DNA of 64,000 nucleotides. Source: Bacteroidales bacterium. Its GTDB lineage: Bacteria > Bacteroidota > Bacteroidia > Bacteroidales > FEN-979. Of this stretch, positions 1 to 8,834 are shown one piece after another. Every line of letters begins with the position of its first letter. The first letter of the stretch is position 1. Both the position numbers and the translations under genes were made by a program. Under the pieces are notes generated by a model that saw only the letters and a program-made list of their open reading frames with translations, was not told the DNA's origin and made no database searches. Location: NCBI GenBank assembly GCA_023231065.1, contig JALNWE010000003.1, positions 26,549-90,548 of the forward strand, given 5' to 3'.

Positions 1-683
1 GGATTAAATTTGCCAACCGGTTTGTGAACGATACCCTGGGGCTGGAGCGATGTCAAACCACTACCCAGATCGAGCATTACGATAATCTGGCAGCATTTTT
101 TGATAACCTGAAAAGGATCAACAATATCCTGATCGATCTGGACCGGGATTTATGGACTTATATTTCGATGGACTATTTCAGGCAAAAGGTGAAGGATACT
201 GAAACGGGTTCTTCGACCATGCCACACAAAGTCAACCCCATCGATTTCGAAAATTCAGAGGGAAACCTTGGGATGGCCAACGCGATCAGTGAACACCTGG
301 CCGCTAAGCTTCCCATTTCCAGAATGCAACGCGACCTTACCGACTCAACGGTCATCCGGAATATTGGAATGCCTTTGGCCCATTCCCTCATTGCTTATAA
401 ATCCTTGCTGAAAGGGATGGATAAACTGATCCTTAACGAAGACAAGATCATGGGGGACCTGGACCGGAACTGGGCTGTTGTTTCCGAAGCCATCCAAACC
501 ATTCTCCGGCGTGAAAATTATCCGGCGCCATACGAAGCATTGAAAGCGCTGACAAGAGGGAAGGAAGGTATCAGCCGCGAAAGCCTGGCACAGTTTATCG
601 ACTCCCTTAAAATTCCGGCAAAAGTAAAGAAGGAATTAAAAGCCATCACACCTGAAAACTATATCGGACTGATCGATTTTTAA
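1..683 (+). CDS. purB: Adenylosuccinate lyase, C-terminal half (5' end outside window)
   Basis: Adenylosuccinate lyase eliminates fumarate from SAICAR and from adenylosuccinate, two steps of cytoplasmic purine synthesis. The frame is open from base 3 to the stop at 681-683, giving about 226 residues, roughly the second half of a family member of about 450. The superfamily signature GSSTMPHKVNP is encoded at 207-239 and is followed by a conserved DFENSEGNL stretch and by LPISRMQRDLTDST, as in the E. coli type of PurB. The GTG at 24 is an internal valine rather than a start. The next gene follows after 13 bases, so the two may share a transcript. Identification is secure; the start lies to the left of the window. 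Confidence 0.96.
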   Translation, partial: IKFANRFVNDTLGLERCQTTTQIEHYDNLAAFFDNLKRINNILIDLDRDLWTYISMDYFRQKVKDTETGSSTMPHKVNPIDFENSEGNLGMANAISEHLAAKLPISRMQRDLTDSTVIRNIGMPLAHSLIAYKSLLKGMDKLILNEDKIMGDLDRNWAVVSEAIQTILRRENYPAPYEALKALTRGKEGISRESLAQFIDSLKIPAKVKKELKAITPENYIGLIDF

Positions 684-696
684 CCCTTAAAAAGGC

Positions 697-1563
697 ATGA
701 AAGTATCCGGTTTTACTTTTGTTCGGAATGCCATCCGGTACGACTATCCGGTCGTCGAATCGATCTGCTCGATTCTGCCCCTTTGTGACGAATTCATTGT
801 AGCGGTAGGGAATTCCGAAGATAATACCCGTGCATTGATTGAGGGGATAAACTCTTCCAAGATCAGGATCCTTGATACGGTCTGGGATGATTCTGTAAGA
901 ACAGGCGGTCAGGTCCTTGCTACAGAGACCAATAAAGCGATGGACGCCATCGACCCAAGCCACAATTGGGGTTTTTATCTTCAGGCTGATGAAGTGATCC
1001 ATGAAAAGTATCATGCCGGCATCAGGGATGCCATGCTCAAATGGGTTGATCATCCGGAGATCCAGGGGCTCCTGTTCGATTATCTTCATTTCTGGGGATC
1101 TTACGATTTTGTTGGCGATTCGCGTAAATGGTACCGGAAGGAGGTCAGGATCATCAAAAATGATAAGAAAATCCGTTCTTACCTCGACGCACAGGGTTTC
1201 CGCAGGGAAGGTCAAAAGTTAAAAGTGGCTTCCGCCCATGCCACTGTTTATCATTATGGTTGGGTTAAACCACCGGAATTACAGCAGGCAAAACAGGAAT
1301 CATTCCACCGGTATTGGCACAGCGATCGCTGGATGGAAAAAATGGTTCCAAAGGAAAAGGAATATGATTATTCAGGGATGGGATATCTTGTCCCTTTCCG
1401 GGATGGACATCCGGAGGTCATGAAAAACCGTATCGCACGTAAAAACTGGGATTTCAATTATGATCCCAAACAGGCGAAGCATTCCCCAAAAGCGGATATC
1501 CTGCATTTCCTCGAACAAAAAACAGGTTTGCGGATCGGGGAATATAAAAATTACAAATTATAG
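697..1563 (+). CDS. Family 2-like glycosyltransferase
   Basis: The 288-residue protein looks like a GT-A fold glycosyltransferase related to family 2. The N-terminus has the usual opening strand (SGFTFVRN), then CDEFIVAVGNSEDNT, which resembles the nucleotide-binding segment of GT2 enzymes, and LQADEVIHE near residue 95, which takes the place of the metal-binding DXD motif. No membrane segment or signal peptide is visible, so it should act at the cytoplasmic face of the membrane. Donor and acceptor cannot be told. It starts 13 bases after purB. The two glycosyltransferases near 16-18 kb are not close relatives. The family is fairly certain, the substrate unknown. Confidence 0.8.
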   Translation: MKVSGFTFVRNAIRYDYPVVESICSILPLCDEFIVAVGNSEDNTRALIEGINSSKIRILDTVWDDSVRTGGQVLATETNKAMDAIDPSHNWGFYLQADEVIHEKYHAGIRDAMLKWVDHPEIQGLLFDYLHFWGSYDFVGDSRKWYRKEVRIIKNDKKIRSYLDAQGFRREGQKLKVASAHATVYHYGWVKPPELQQAKQESFHRYWHSDRWMEKMVPKEKEYDYSGMGYLVPFRDGHPEVMKNRIARKNWDFNYDPKQAKHSPKADILHFLEQKTGLRIGEYKNYKL

Positions 1564-1572
1564 ACTTTTTTT

Positions 1573-1580
1573 TACTTTTG
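1573..1580 (+). promoter_or_regulatory. Bacteroidota -7 box (TACTTTTG)
   Basis: The octamer fits the Bacteroidota TAnnTTTG consensus and lies 17 bases before the ATG of the DUF5606 gene. I see no TTTG element at the usual distance upstream, so this is a partial promoter match. Confidence 0.45.
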
Positions 1581-1597
1581 CATCAAACTTACAGACA

Positions 1598-2083
1598 ATG
1601 GATTTAAGTAAGATATTATCAATCTCTGGGAAACCCGGATTATACAAAGTGGTCTCGCAGGCTAAAAGCGCCGTGATCGTGGAGTCGTTAATAGATAACA
1701 AGCGGTTCCCGGCATTCGGGCACGAAAAGATCAGCTCACTGGAAGAGATCAGCATTTTTACCACTGGTGAAGATAAGTCCCTGAAAGAAGTTTTTAAATC
1801 TTTTCATCAGAAACTCGAAGGCAAACCGGCCCCTGATCCGAAAGTTGACAATAATACCCTGAAGAAGTTTTTCCTCGAAATGGTACCCGACTTTGATACC
1901 GAAAGGGTCTATGTTTCTGACATCCGTAAAATGGTGAGCTGGTACAATATGCTTCTGGAAAAGGACATGCTTGATTTCACCGGGCCCGAGGAACCTCAGA
2001 AAGAGGAAACTGTTGATACAGAGACCAAAGCAGAAGGAGAAACAACAGAACCTACTGTTTCAGATCCCAACCACGGGAAATAA
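1598..2083 (+). CDS. DUF5606 family protein
   Basis: A 161-residue cytoplasmic protein of the Bacteroidota-specific DUF5606 family, recognised by the opening DLSKILSISGKPGLYKVVSQ and by VYVSDIRKMVSWYNMLLEK near residue 110. The first 130 residues form the conserved domain; the tail is acidic, rich in E, T and P, and probably disordered. The function is not known. The frame is open further upstream, to 1460, but the ATG at 1598 gives the family's usual N-terminus and sits just behind a -7 box. The gene converges on the exported protein at 2164-2970. Confidence 0.85.
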   Translation: MDLSKILSISGKPGLYKVVSQAKSAVIVESLIDNKRFPAFGHEKISSLEEISIFTTGEDKSLKEVFKSFHQKLEGKPAPDPKVDNNTLKKFFLEMVPDFDTERVYVSDIRKMVSWYNMLLEKDMLDFTGPEEPQKEETVDTETKAEGETTEPTVSDPNHGK

Positions 2084-2163
2084 TAGGCTCGGCTAAAAGC
2101 GGAAAGTAAGCCTAAGACAAAAAAATCATCCCCCGGAGCAGAATAATCCGGCTATCGATTTCT

Positions 2164-2970
2164 TTATTTTAACGTATCCTTCTCAACCCCACTGCCTTTC
2201 GACTTTGCTTCTTTGATTTTTGCGTCCGTTTTCTGGATTTCATTCTCCAGTTCATTCATCACATTTTCGTTGTCCAGATATTCGGTTTTCCACTCCTTAT
2301 CTCCATATACAAAATGAAAACGGGGTTCATTATCTGCCGGTTTCTGGTTCGTGCTGACCAACCAGAAATAGATGGTTTCAGGTTTGAACAAAGTGGAAGA
2401 TATAGAAACGGTGGTATCGGAAATTTTTTTTGAATAGATTTCACGGGCCCCATTTTCATAGATCAGGATGTATTTGGAATCAATGCCTGGAGAGCGATGC
2501 CAGACAAAATCCAATAAATCGGAAGAGATAACCGATGAATCGGCAGGAAGGACCATATCGGTTTTTTCGTACACCGTCCGTGCCCTGTAAACCGCCCCTT
2601 TGATCACCATGGCAGTCTTAGGTTCTTCTTTTTCAATGATGGATTGTGCCACATAATTCATATATTCCTTGGTGAGGGAGGTCTGGTTTTTCCGGCACAT
2701 CGATTGAAGATCGGAATAAGAAAAAGTCCCGGGCGAAGTCAGGCGCAGGGCTTTATCGCTACCGCTGATCAGGATTGCATAGGAATTGGCGCCCACTTTA
2801 AGCTGGCAATTTGATCCTGCTTTCATGTTTTTTTGGGCGGGTTGGACAACGCTCCCTTTTATCATCTTCACATCTCCTTTGGTGCGGAAAACCATGAATT
2901 CATCACATTGGGAATAGGTATTAAATGAGATCGCCCCCATGAGCACAATTATAAGAACCAGATGTTTCAT
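2164..2970 (-). CDS. Exported FecR-like protein
   Basis: The 268-residue protein begins with a signal peptide (MKHLVLIIVLMGAISFNTYS) and should be periplasmic or envelope-bound. Residues 30-95 (GDVKMIKGS, then QLKVGANSYAIL and ALRLTSPGTFSYSDL) resemble the beta-rich FecR domain, which in other proteins senses or carries periplasmic signals. A second beta-rich part around residues 150-225 (VWHRSP...YILIYENGAREIY) recalls a fibronectin-like fold. The C-terminal 45 residues are charged and predicted coiled coil. It lies 3 bases downstream of the CHASE2 gene, so they are almost surely one operon. The FecR assignment rests on pattern only. Confidence 0.6.
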   Translation of the reverse strand: MKHLVLIIVLMGAISFNTYSQCDEFMVFRTKGDVKMIKGSVVQPAQKNMKAGSNCQLKVGANSYAILISGSDKALRLTSPGTFSYSDLQSMCRKNQTSLTKEYMNYVAQSIIEKEEPKTAMVIKGAVYRARTVYEKTDMVLPADSSVISSDLLDFVWHRSPGIDSKYILIYENGAREIYSKKISDTTVSISSTLFKPETIYFWLVSTNQKPADNEPRFHFVYGDKEWKTEYLDNENVMNELENEIQKTDAKIKEAKSKGSGVEKDTLK

Positions 2971-2973
2971 TTT

Positions 2974-4194
2974 TTAATGTTTAGGTAAAAAGATACTGTT
3001 GATTTTTACGCGCCGGTCGATAACGAGAAGGAGCCGTTCGTAATAGGTCAGAAAAGTTCTGTAAAGAAGGATTGGCGCCAGAAAGTAACCTGAGTTAATG
3101 CTGCAATTAAAATATTTATAGATCAAAAAGAAAACATAAATGATCAGGACATTGAGGAGCAGTAAAAATACAGGATAGACCACGTTAAAAAGCAACGGGT
3201 TCCTTGTATTCAGCCAGGTAATAAAAATAACATAAAAATAACAGAGGATAAAAGAGAAAAGGATACACTGCCAGGTTGGCATGACGTTGATATAATCCCC
3301 TGCCAGGATCATACTTACAATGTTGGCATGGATTACCACACCATACATATCGGGCCGGGACCTGCCCGAAAGTTCCTGGTTCATTGGTGTGTAATAGATA
3401 TCCTCCAGATCGGGAGGGCCCTGGAACGATTCACCCATATAACCCATCAGGACAATTTTATCCCGGATGACCGAAAGATCGGAGGCAGAGTCGAAAATCT
3501 CATCAATATCAAAGGCAACATAAGCATCTTTATTTCCGCGATAGTTGATCACCTCCCGTTTATTATCCCGTTCCAGAAGCGTCCGGAATGCTTCCGGCGC
3601 AAAGCGCCGGACCGCGGATCCGCTTAACGGGAACAGGGTTTCGCCCCTGAAAACCTCACGGGGGCTGAAAGTCCTCACCGTCGATATCATAGGATCGGCT
3701 CCACCCAGGTTAACAAATCCATGGCGACCGTTATCAAAATAGGGATCAGATGTTTCAAGGGAATCGAACTTCCCGGTAAGTTCATTTTTTCCTGTCAGGA
3801 AACAAGCCATGATCATGTTATCTCCTTCGTTGAACCGGATCCGGAGGGCAGAATCCACAACCGGATCACGTCGGGAAGAGAAGAAACCATCAAAACCGAT
3901 GATCCTGGGATTATTTTTTCGGACCAGGGCGATTTCATCCGCGATCTGTGACCGGTTAAGATGACCGATATTCACCAGAACAATGTTGGTGTCGATCGTT
4001 CCTTTGCTCGCACTAAGCCTGGAATAGAGCAAATCTGAAAAATTAAAATCGGAGAGCGCTTTTTTGATCGGGTCGAACATCGTTATATTGAAAGTAATGA
4101 GCCCAAGAGCAGAAACAGTGATGAATAAACTGAGTGTGATAATAAAATAATCAGCTTTTAACCAGAAAAACAGTATGTTCCATCTTTTTTTCAT
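2974..4194 (-). CDS. CHASE2-domain membrane protein without output domain
   Basis: CHASE2 is an extracytoplasmic sensory domain usually attached to kinases, cyclases or phosphodiesterases. This 406-residue protein has a first membrane helix at about residues 15-37, then an external segment with the CHASE2 hallmarks (TNIVLVNIG, NNPRIIGFDGFF, then IRDKIVLMGYMGES), and two to three closely spaced helices from about residue 305 onward, the usual CHASE2 topology. It ends shortly after the last helix in a short basic tail, so no catalytic output module is present. It would have to signal through a partner, perhaps the FecR-like protein encoded 3 bases downstream. It is divergent from the LPP20-like gene at 4360. 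Confidence 0.8.
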   Translation of the reverse strand: MKKRWNILFFWLKADYFIITLSLFITVSALGLITFNITMFDPIKKALSDFNFSDLLYSRLSASKGTIDTNIVLVNIGHLNRSQIADEIALVRKNNPRIIGFDGFFSSRRDPVVDSALRIRFNEGDNMIMACFLTGKNELTGKFDSLETSDPYFDNGRHGFVNLGGADPMISTVRTFSPREVFRGETLFPLSGSAVRRFAPEAFRTLLERDNKREVINYRGNKDAYVAFDIDEIFDSASDLSVIRDKIVLMGYMGESFQGPPDLEDIYYTPMNQELSGRSRPDMYGVVIHANIVSMILAGDYINVMPTWQCILFSFILCYFYVIFITWLNTRNPLLFNVVYPVFLLLLNVLIIYVFFLIYKYFNCSINSGYFLAPILLYRTFLTYYERLLLVIDRRVKINSIFLPKH

Positions 4195-4254
4195 TAAAAC
4201 GAGATCATTTTCAATCAGGATCGAAATTAATAAAACATTTGAAATTAACTGACT

Positions 4255-4286
4255 TTTGGTTTTAGGTTTGGAATATTATACATTTG
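4255..4286 (+). promoter_or_regulatory. Bacteroidota promoter, TTTG-N20-TACATTTG
   Basis: TTTG at 4255-4258 and TACATTTG at 4279-4286 are separated by 20 bases, a full match to the Bacteroidota housekeeping promoter. It would start a transcript near 4293 for the LPP20-like and transglutaminase-like genes. A 14-base inverted repeat (TATACA, TT, TGTATA; 4277-4290) covers the -7 box and could be an operator. Confidence 0.7.
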
Positions 4287-4359
4287 TATATAGAAAATTT
4301 CAGCATCCATCAATTCATTTACTTTAACTTTAACATTCATGTATTTAAAACCGGACGTT

Positions 4360-5010
4360 ATGAAAAAATTCTACATTCTCACACTGGTCACTGTGTTTTT
4401 CAGCATGGCAGTTTTTGCCCAAAATACAGAGAAAGAACAAAAGAAAGAGCTGACCGATAAAGCGATTAAATCAGCCCGCCAGGAAGCCAAAAAATATTCA
4501 AAAGAAGGTTGGAAAACCATGCCGGGATCCATTCCTATGGATAAACTTCTTGAAAACGCCTGGATGAAACAAGTTGCCACCGACGAAAACGGGCAGCCCA
4601 TGTATCTCACTGCTGATGGGAACGGTGTTGCTGAAAGTAAATCGGTCGCCGAAGCGCAGGCAATTGAATTTGCCAAGCTTCAGTTAGCAGGAACGATTGA
4701 ATCGAACATTGCCTCCATTATCAAGGGCAATCTGGCCAACAGTCAGGAATCAACAACAGAAGCCACATCTGTTACGGAGATCATCCAATCCTCAAAGAAT
4801 ATTATAGCGCAGCAGATGGGATATATCAACCCTGCTTTCAAACTTTACCGTGACCTCAAGGATAAAAAAGTCGAAGTTCAGGTTCGGATCTTTTATGAAA
4901 CCAAACAAAGTCTGATCATCGCAAAAAAAGCTATCCGCAAGGAACTAAAAGAAAAATTGCAAAAGACCGACGAACAGGTCGACAAGCTCCTGCTTGATAA
5001 CCCGAAATAA
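4360..5010 (+). CDS. Exported LPP20-like protein
   Basis: A 216-residue exported protein with a signal peptide ending near FAQ. The ATG at 4360 is preferred over the one at 4339 because it places a basic MKK directly before the hydrophobic core. The middle (SVAEAQAIEFAKLQLAGTIESN) resembles the LPP20 lipoprotein domain, in which a long helix follows an alternating beta segment. The N-terminal lysine-rich stretch and the C-terminal 40 residues look helical. No enzyme motif is visible and the role is unknown. It is followed after 9 bases by the transglutaminase-like gene, and a related domain occurs in the DUF4384 protein at 8835-10370, which ties the two strands of this locus together. Confidence 0.6.
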   Translation: MKKFYILTLVTVFFSMAVFAQNTEKEQKKELTDKAIKSARQEAKKYSKEGWKTMPGSIPMDKLLENAWMKQVATDENGQPMYLTADGNGVAESKSVAEAQAIEFAKLQLAGTIESNIASIIKGNLANSQESTTEATSVTEIIQSSKNIIAQQMGYINPAFKLYRDLKDKKVEVQVRIFYETKQSLIIAKKAIRKELKEKLQKTDEQVDKLLLDNPK

Positions 5011-5019
5011 GGAAATCCC

Positions 5020-7650
5020 ATGTCAGCCAGGCTGTCCTTACTGATTTTGCTGTGTTTCGCGGCAGTCAGTAGTTTTGCACAGGTCGATTCCACTTTTGAG
5101 GAGACGCAGAAAGCGTTGCAAAGGGAAATCGAATCATTCACACAGGAGAACCAGGGTGAGTTCAATCAATATGTGGATGAAATCGACAAGGAGTTCTCCG
5201 ATTACCTGAGAACTGCCTGGGAGGAATTTAACCTCTTTGCCGGTATTAAGCCAGACACAACCCCAAAACCTAAAGTCTTACCGAAATACAATCCGGCTGT
5301 AAACAAAATCAAACCAGGAGAAATTCCAAGAGAGATAAAACTTGAACAAAATAGCGGCCAGGGAATACAAGGCTTAGCGCCTATACCTAACATACCGATG
5401 GAACAGAAACCGGAAGCCGCAGAGGCGCCAGCCGGAACGATTATTCCTGTCAGTTTCTATGGAACGGCCATGGAATTCATTGCCGATCCCAATCTTGCCG
5501 GCGCCTTGCCCCCGGAGATTCATAATACGACCATCGCCGATGTCTGGGACCGGCTCAACAAGACCAATTACCAGTCACTGATCAAACTTTTTACCGAAAA
5601 CAGGATACGGACGAACATGAATGACTGGGGGTACTACCTGATGGTAAAGAAAACAGCAGAACAGATCTCCCCGTCAAAAAACTATTCCCGGTTATTGACC
5701 TGGTTCCTTTTGACCAAATCGGGTTACAGGGTTCGGGTAGCTTATGCCGAGGACCAGATTGCCTTGATGTTCCCTTCGACTTGTACTATATACGGTTTGC
5801 GGTATTTCATGATCGATCAGACCAAATTTTATGCTCCGGATTTTCCTTACAACCAGATTTTTACATACGAGAAAGATTTTCCGGGGGCATCGAAAGTTTT
5901 TGATCTGAATTTCTATACGGCCATGAACCTTGGGGATCAATATTCCGAACGGCCATTCCAATTCACTTTTCAGAATAAAGAATACAATTTCAAGATAAAA
6001 TATAATACCAACTCGGTGGAATTTTTCAAGGATTTTCCACTGTGCGAGCTGAAACTTTATTTCGATGCAGCCATCAGTCCCACAGCCAAAGAATCTCTCC
6101 TCGAAGCCCTGAAACCTTACCTTACAGGACGTTCGGTTGCCGAATCGGTAGATTTTCTGCTGAATTTCGTTCAAAATGGGTTCCCGTATAAAACCGATCA
6201 GGATCAATTTAAAGGAGAAGAAAAATTCTTCTTTCCTGAAGAAGATTTTTATTACCCCTTTACCGATTGTGATGATCGGGCCGTTTTGTTTTCGTATCTC
6301 GTCAAGGAGCTTTTGAAACTTAAGGTGGTAGGGGTGGTTTACCCTGGTCACGTTGCTACGGCGATCCGTTTCCCGAATGATGAACCAGGCGATTTTGTAA
6401 TATATAAAGGGGAAAAATACCTGATCGCCGACCCTACCTATATCAATGCGCCTTTTGGACTAACCATGCCGGGGATGGTGAATGCCAAAGCCGAGATCAT
6501 TGAGTTGCTGAATGAGCAAAACCAGGATGAAAAAGTTGCTTCGATCTGGGAAAAGACAGAATCCGGAGGCGGGCTGAAAGGGGATAACAAGCAGAATATC
6601 TGCACTGATGCCGAAGGAAATTTCTATCTCACCGGCTATTTCAAGGAAAATGTGACCGTTGGCGGGACCACCCTAAAAAACTCCAATGGAAAGATGGATG
6701 CGTTTTTCGCCAAATTCAATCCTGCCGGAAATCCCGTCTGGGCCGTACCGGGTGGCAGTGAGGGAACATCCATGGGATATAATATAACGGCAGATCCCAA
6801 AGGGAATGTCTATATATGTGGAACTTTCGAGAATACCATCTCCTTCGGGAAAATCATGACCATGGCAAAACCGGGGACAACCGTATTTGTCGCTAAATTT
6901 TCAACCGACGGCAAATTACTGTGGCTGAACCAGTTTAAACCCGATACCACGGAACATCCGGGCGATTTTATCTATGCCTCGTCCTGGAACAATGCCGGAC
7001 GGTTCATTGAAACAAAATACTTCCCGCCCGATGCAAACTACAGCGGATTCGGACTGAGTTTTGATGCCAACGATAATGTATACTATACTACTGCATACAG
7101 CAGCGCTACAGGCATGAAGATCGACCGGATCGCGATGAATTCGGGAAGCGGGTTCAGCATCATTACATCCCTGAAATCAGAAAGCGACAAGGAGATCGAA
7201 AATAATTGTGAAAAAACCATCGCCGGATTGTTTGCCGCGGTAAACCTGGTAAAACTGAACAACATTGCCATTTCAGGGAAAGAAATTCAGCAAGCCTTTA
7301 ACCAATACAACCCCGGCTTTAAGAATACTGCGCCCACCGTTTACGATCGTCTGGGCAAACTTCAATTGATCAAAAACGAAGGAGGCATTATTACGGTTAA
7401 AACCGAAGAAGAAAAGCCTGTGATGATCGACAAGATGAAAATCGCCAACAATACCAGGTTAAAAGTGGTTCCGTTACCGAACGGCGATGCACGGTTTGAA
7501 GTGCTGGAAGGTGTAAAGGTTGGGAAAGCCTTCGTGTGGTTCCGGTTGAATTTTGTCCGCCTTTTCAGACACAACGGGAATATTCTCTTTGATTATGATT
7601 CAGACCATACCCAGACGACGATGAACATGAAAAAGGATCTTTTGTTCTAA
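5020..7650 (+). CDS. Exported transglutaminase-like protein with propeller-type repeats
   Basis: The 876-residue protein starts with a signal peptide (cleavage near SSFAQ) and an acidic helical stretch. Residues about 370-480 contain a transglutaminase/papain-like core with a plausible Cys417-His444-Asp471 triad (TDCDDRA, YPGHVATA, IADPTY). From about residue 525 there are repeats of the type found in SBBP/beta-propeller proteins (ICTDAEGNFYLTGYF, then ITADPKGNVYICGTF). The C-terminal 200 residues have no family I recognise. Activity could be proteolytic, crosslinking or neither. The stop overlaps that of the convergent caspase gene by 4 bases. An RBS-like AAGGAA precedes the ATG. Confidence 0.7.
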   Translation: MSARLSLLILLCFAAVSSFAQVDSTFEETQKALQREIESFTQENQGEFNQYVDEIDKEFSDYLRTAWEEFNLFAGIKPDTTPKPKVLPKYNPAVNKIKPGEIPREIKLEQNSGQGIQGLAPIPNIPMEQKPEAAEAPAGTIIPVSFYGTAMEFIADPNLAGALPPEIHNTTIADVWDRLNKTNYQSLIKLFTENRIRTNMNDWGYYLMVKKTAEQISPSKNYSRLLTWFLLTKSGYRVRVAYAEDQIALMFPSTCTIYGLRYFMIDQTKFYAPDFPYNQIFTYEKDFPGASKVFDLNFYTAMNLGDQYSERPFQFTFQNKEYNFKIKYNTNSVEFFKDFPLCELKLYFDAAISPTAKESLLEALKPYLTGRSVAESVDFLLNFVQNGFPYKTDQDQFKGEEKFFFPEEDFYYPFTDCDDRAVLFSYLVKELLKLKVVGVVYPGHVATAIRFPNDEPGDFVIYKGEKYLIADPTYINAPFGLTMPGMVNAKAEIIELLNEQNQDEKVASIWEKTESGGGLKGDNKQNICTDAEGNFYLTGYFKENVTVGGTTLKNSNGKMDAFFAKFNPAGNPVWAVPGGSEGTSMGYNITADPKGNVYICGTFENTISFGKIMTMAKPGTTVFVAKFSTDGKLLWLNQFKPDTTEHPGDFIYASSWNNAGRFIETKYFPPDANYSGFGLSFDANDNVYYTTAYSSATGMKIDRIAMNSGSGFSIITSLKSESDKEIENNCEKTIAGLFAAVNLVKLNNIAISGKEIQQAFNQYNPGFKNTAPTVYDRLGKLQLIKNEGGIITVKTEEEKPVMIDKMKIANNTRLKVVPLPNGDARFEVLEGVKVGKAFVWFRLNFVRLFRHNGNILFDYDSDHTQTTMNMKKDLLF

Positions 7651-8828
7651 TCCTTTCCAAAATCGATGGCATTGGTTTGATCCTTAATGATAATTATTTC
7701 TTTTTGGATATTTTTAGATCCGCTGAAGTGGAGGATATGCTTTCCGGCGGAAACATTGAAAAACAGAACTGTTGATTTTTCGACGATGGTCTGATAAAAA
7801 ATATCGTCAATGAACAGGTCGCCGGTAACTTCCGAATAAACTTTTAATTCCCCGGTCCCCTTCGCCGGGGATTCATTTTTTGTTTCATCCTGCCGGACTG
7901 TCGGAGGAGTTGTCGGAGCGGTAACCAGCGAAATGCCTGGCGAAGCGGAAGGGGGCATCGCGGCCGGTCCGGGGGTGGGGATAACAAAAACAAAATCCCC
8001 TTTGTCAAGGTTGGGATTCCTTATCTTTCCGAATTGCGGATGCTGGGTCTCATAAGAATAGTTGATGACCGATTGCTGGATAAAGGCGCCTAACTCGGTT
8101 CCGGTCACATAGCCATCATGGTCCATATCAGCTTCCCCTTTAAGCGCTAACAAAAACTGGGAACAAAAAATACTTTTATCAGGCACTTGCTCATCGGCGG
8201 TTCCGCTGGTAATAAATTCCCTGACAGGTTGGAGTGTTTTCTGACTCAAGGGCTGAGGCAATGTCATACTGGTAGCAAACAGGGAACCTGAGAAACAAGC
8301 ATCAAAAAGGAATAAGGCATGTTTTGATTTGATCCTTTTGGTATAAACTTCTATCTGCGACATTTCCATTGCATTGTTCTGAAAGCCAACCTGATCCCGT
8401 GTTGGATTCGGGGCATTTGCCGGGACAATATACCCCAACTCTTCGCCAAGTTTTGTTTTAATGGTATAACCATGTCCGGCGAAATAAAAAAGTAAGCGGG
8501 CATCGGGGAACAAGCCATAGGTAGTAATAAAACCAGAAAAAGCCCGGTCAAGTTCGGTTAAATCCGGGTCTAGTATTAAAGTAACCTTAAAACCTTGTTC
8601 TTCCAATGCCTGCTTCACATCCGACATATCGAGGCTGACACCCGGCAGAGGCGGAAGCCCGTTCTGGTAATTGGTAACGCCGATCACCAGGGCGAAACTC
8701 TGTTTGTAGGCAGTTACCTCCCCTCCCCTGATCCTGATTGGTACTGTTTGGAACCCGAGCTGTGCAAACCCGCTGAGATCCAAAATAATTATAAGAAAAA
8801 TAAAGAGGGTAAACCGTTTTGGCAACAT
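7647..8828 (-). CDS. Exported caspase-like (C14) protease with PEGA-like tail
   Basis: A 393-residue member of peptidase family C14. After a signal peptide (residues 1-22) comes the p20-like core: FALVIGVTNY opens it, His119 lies in FYFAGHGY and Cys178 in LFDACFSG, so the catalytic dyad is intact. The segment DMDHDGYVTGTE (about residues 234-245) looks like an EF-hand loop, suggesting calcium control. A Pro/Ala/Thr linker (284-325) leads to a small beta domain resembling PEGA (about 326-393), often found on envelope proteins. It is the last gene of a three-gene operon, 6 bases after the DUF4384 gene, and is a paralogue of the caspase at 10376-12199. The substrate is unknown. Confidence 0.88.
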   Translation of the reverse strand: MLPKRFTLFIFLIIILDLSGFAQLGFQTVPIRIRGGEVTAYKQSFALVIGVTNYQNGLPPLPGVSLDMSDVKQALEEQGFKVTLILDPDLTELDRAFSGFITTYGLFPDARLLFYFAGHGYTIKTKLGEELGYIVPANAPNPTRDQVGFQNNAMEMSQIEVYTKRIKSKHALFLFDACFSGSLFATSMTLPQPLSQKTLQPVREFITSGTADEQVPDKSIFCSQFLLALKGEADMDHDGYVTGTELGAFIQQSVINYSYETQHPQFGKIRNPNLDKGDFVFVIPTPGPAAMPPSASPGISLVTAPTTPPTVRQDETKNESPAKGTGELKVYSEVTGDLFIDDIFYQTIVEKSTVLFFNVSAGKHILHFSGSKNIQKEIIIIKDQTNAIDFGKD

Positions 8829-8834
8829 CGGTTT

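Noticed and set aside
24..683. GTG at 24 as the start of the first gene
   Set aside because: The frame is open to the window edge and the residues before it continue the adenylosuccinate lyase sequence, so it is an internal codon.
2119..2151. Terminator between the DUF5606 and FecR-like genes
   Set aside because: A short CCGGA/TCCGG stem is present, but the T-run on the minus strand is about 8 bases away; too weak to list.
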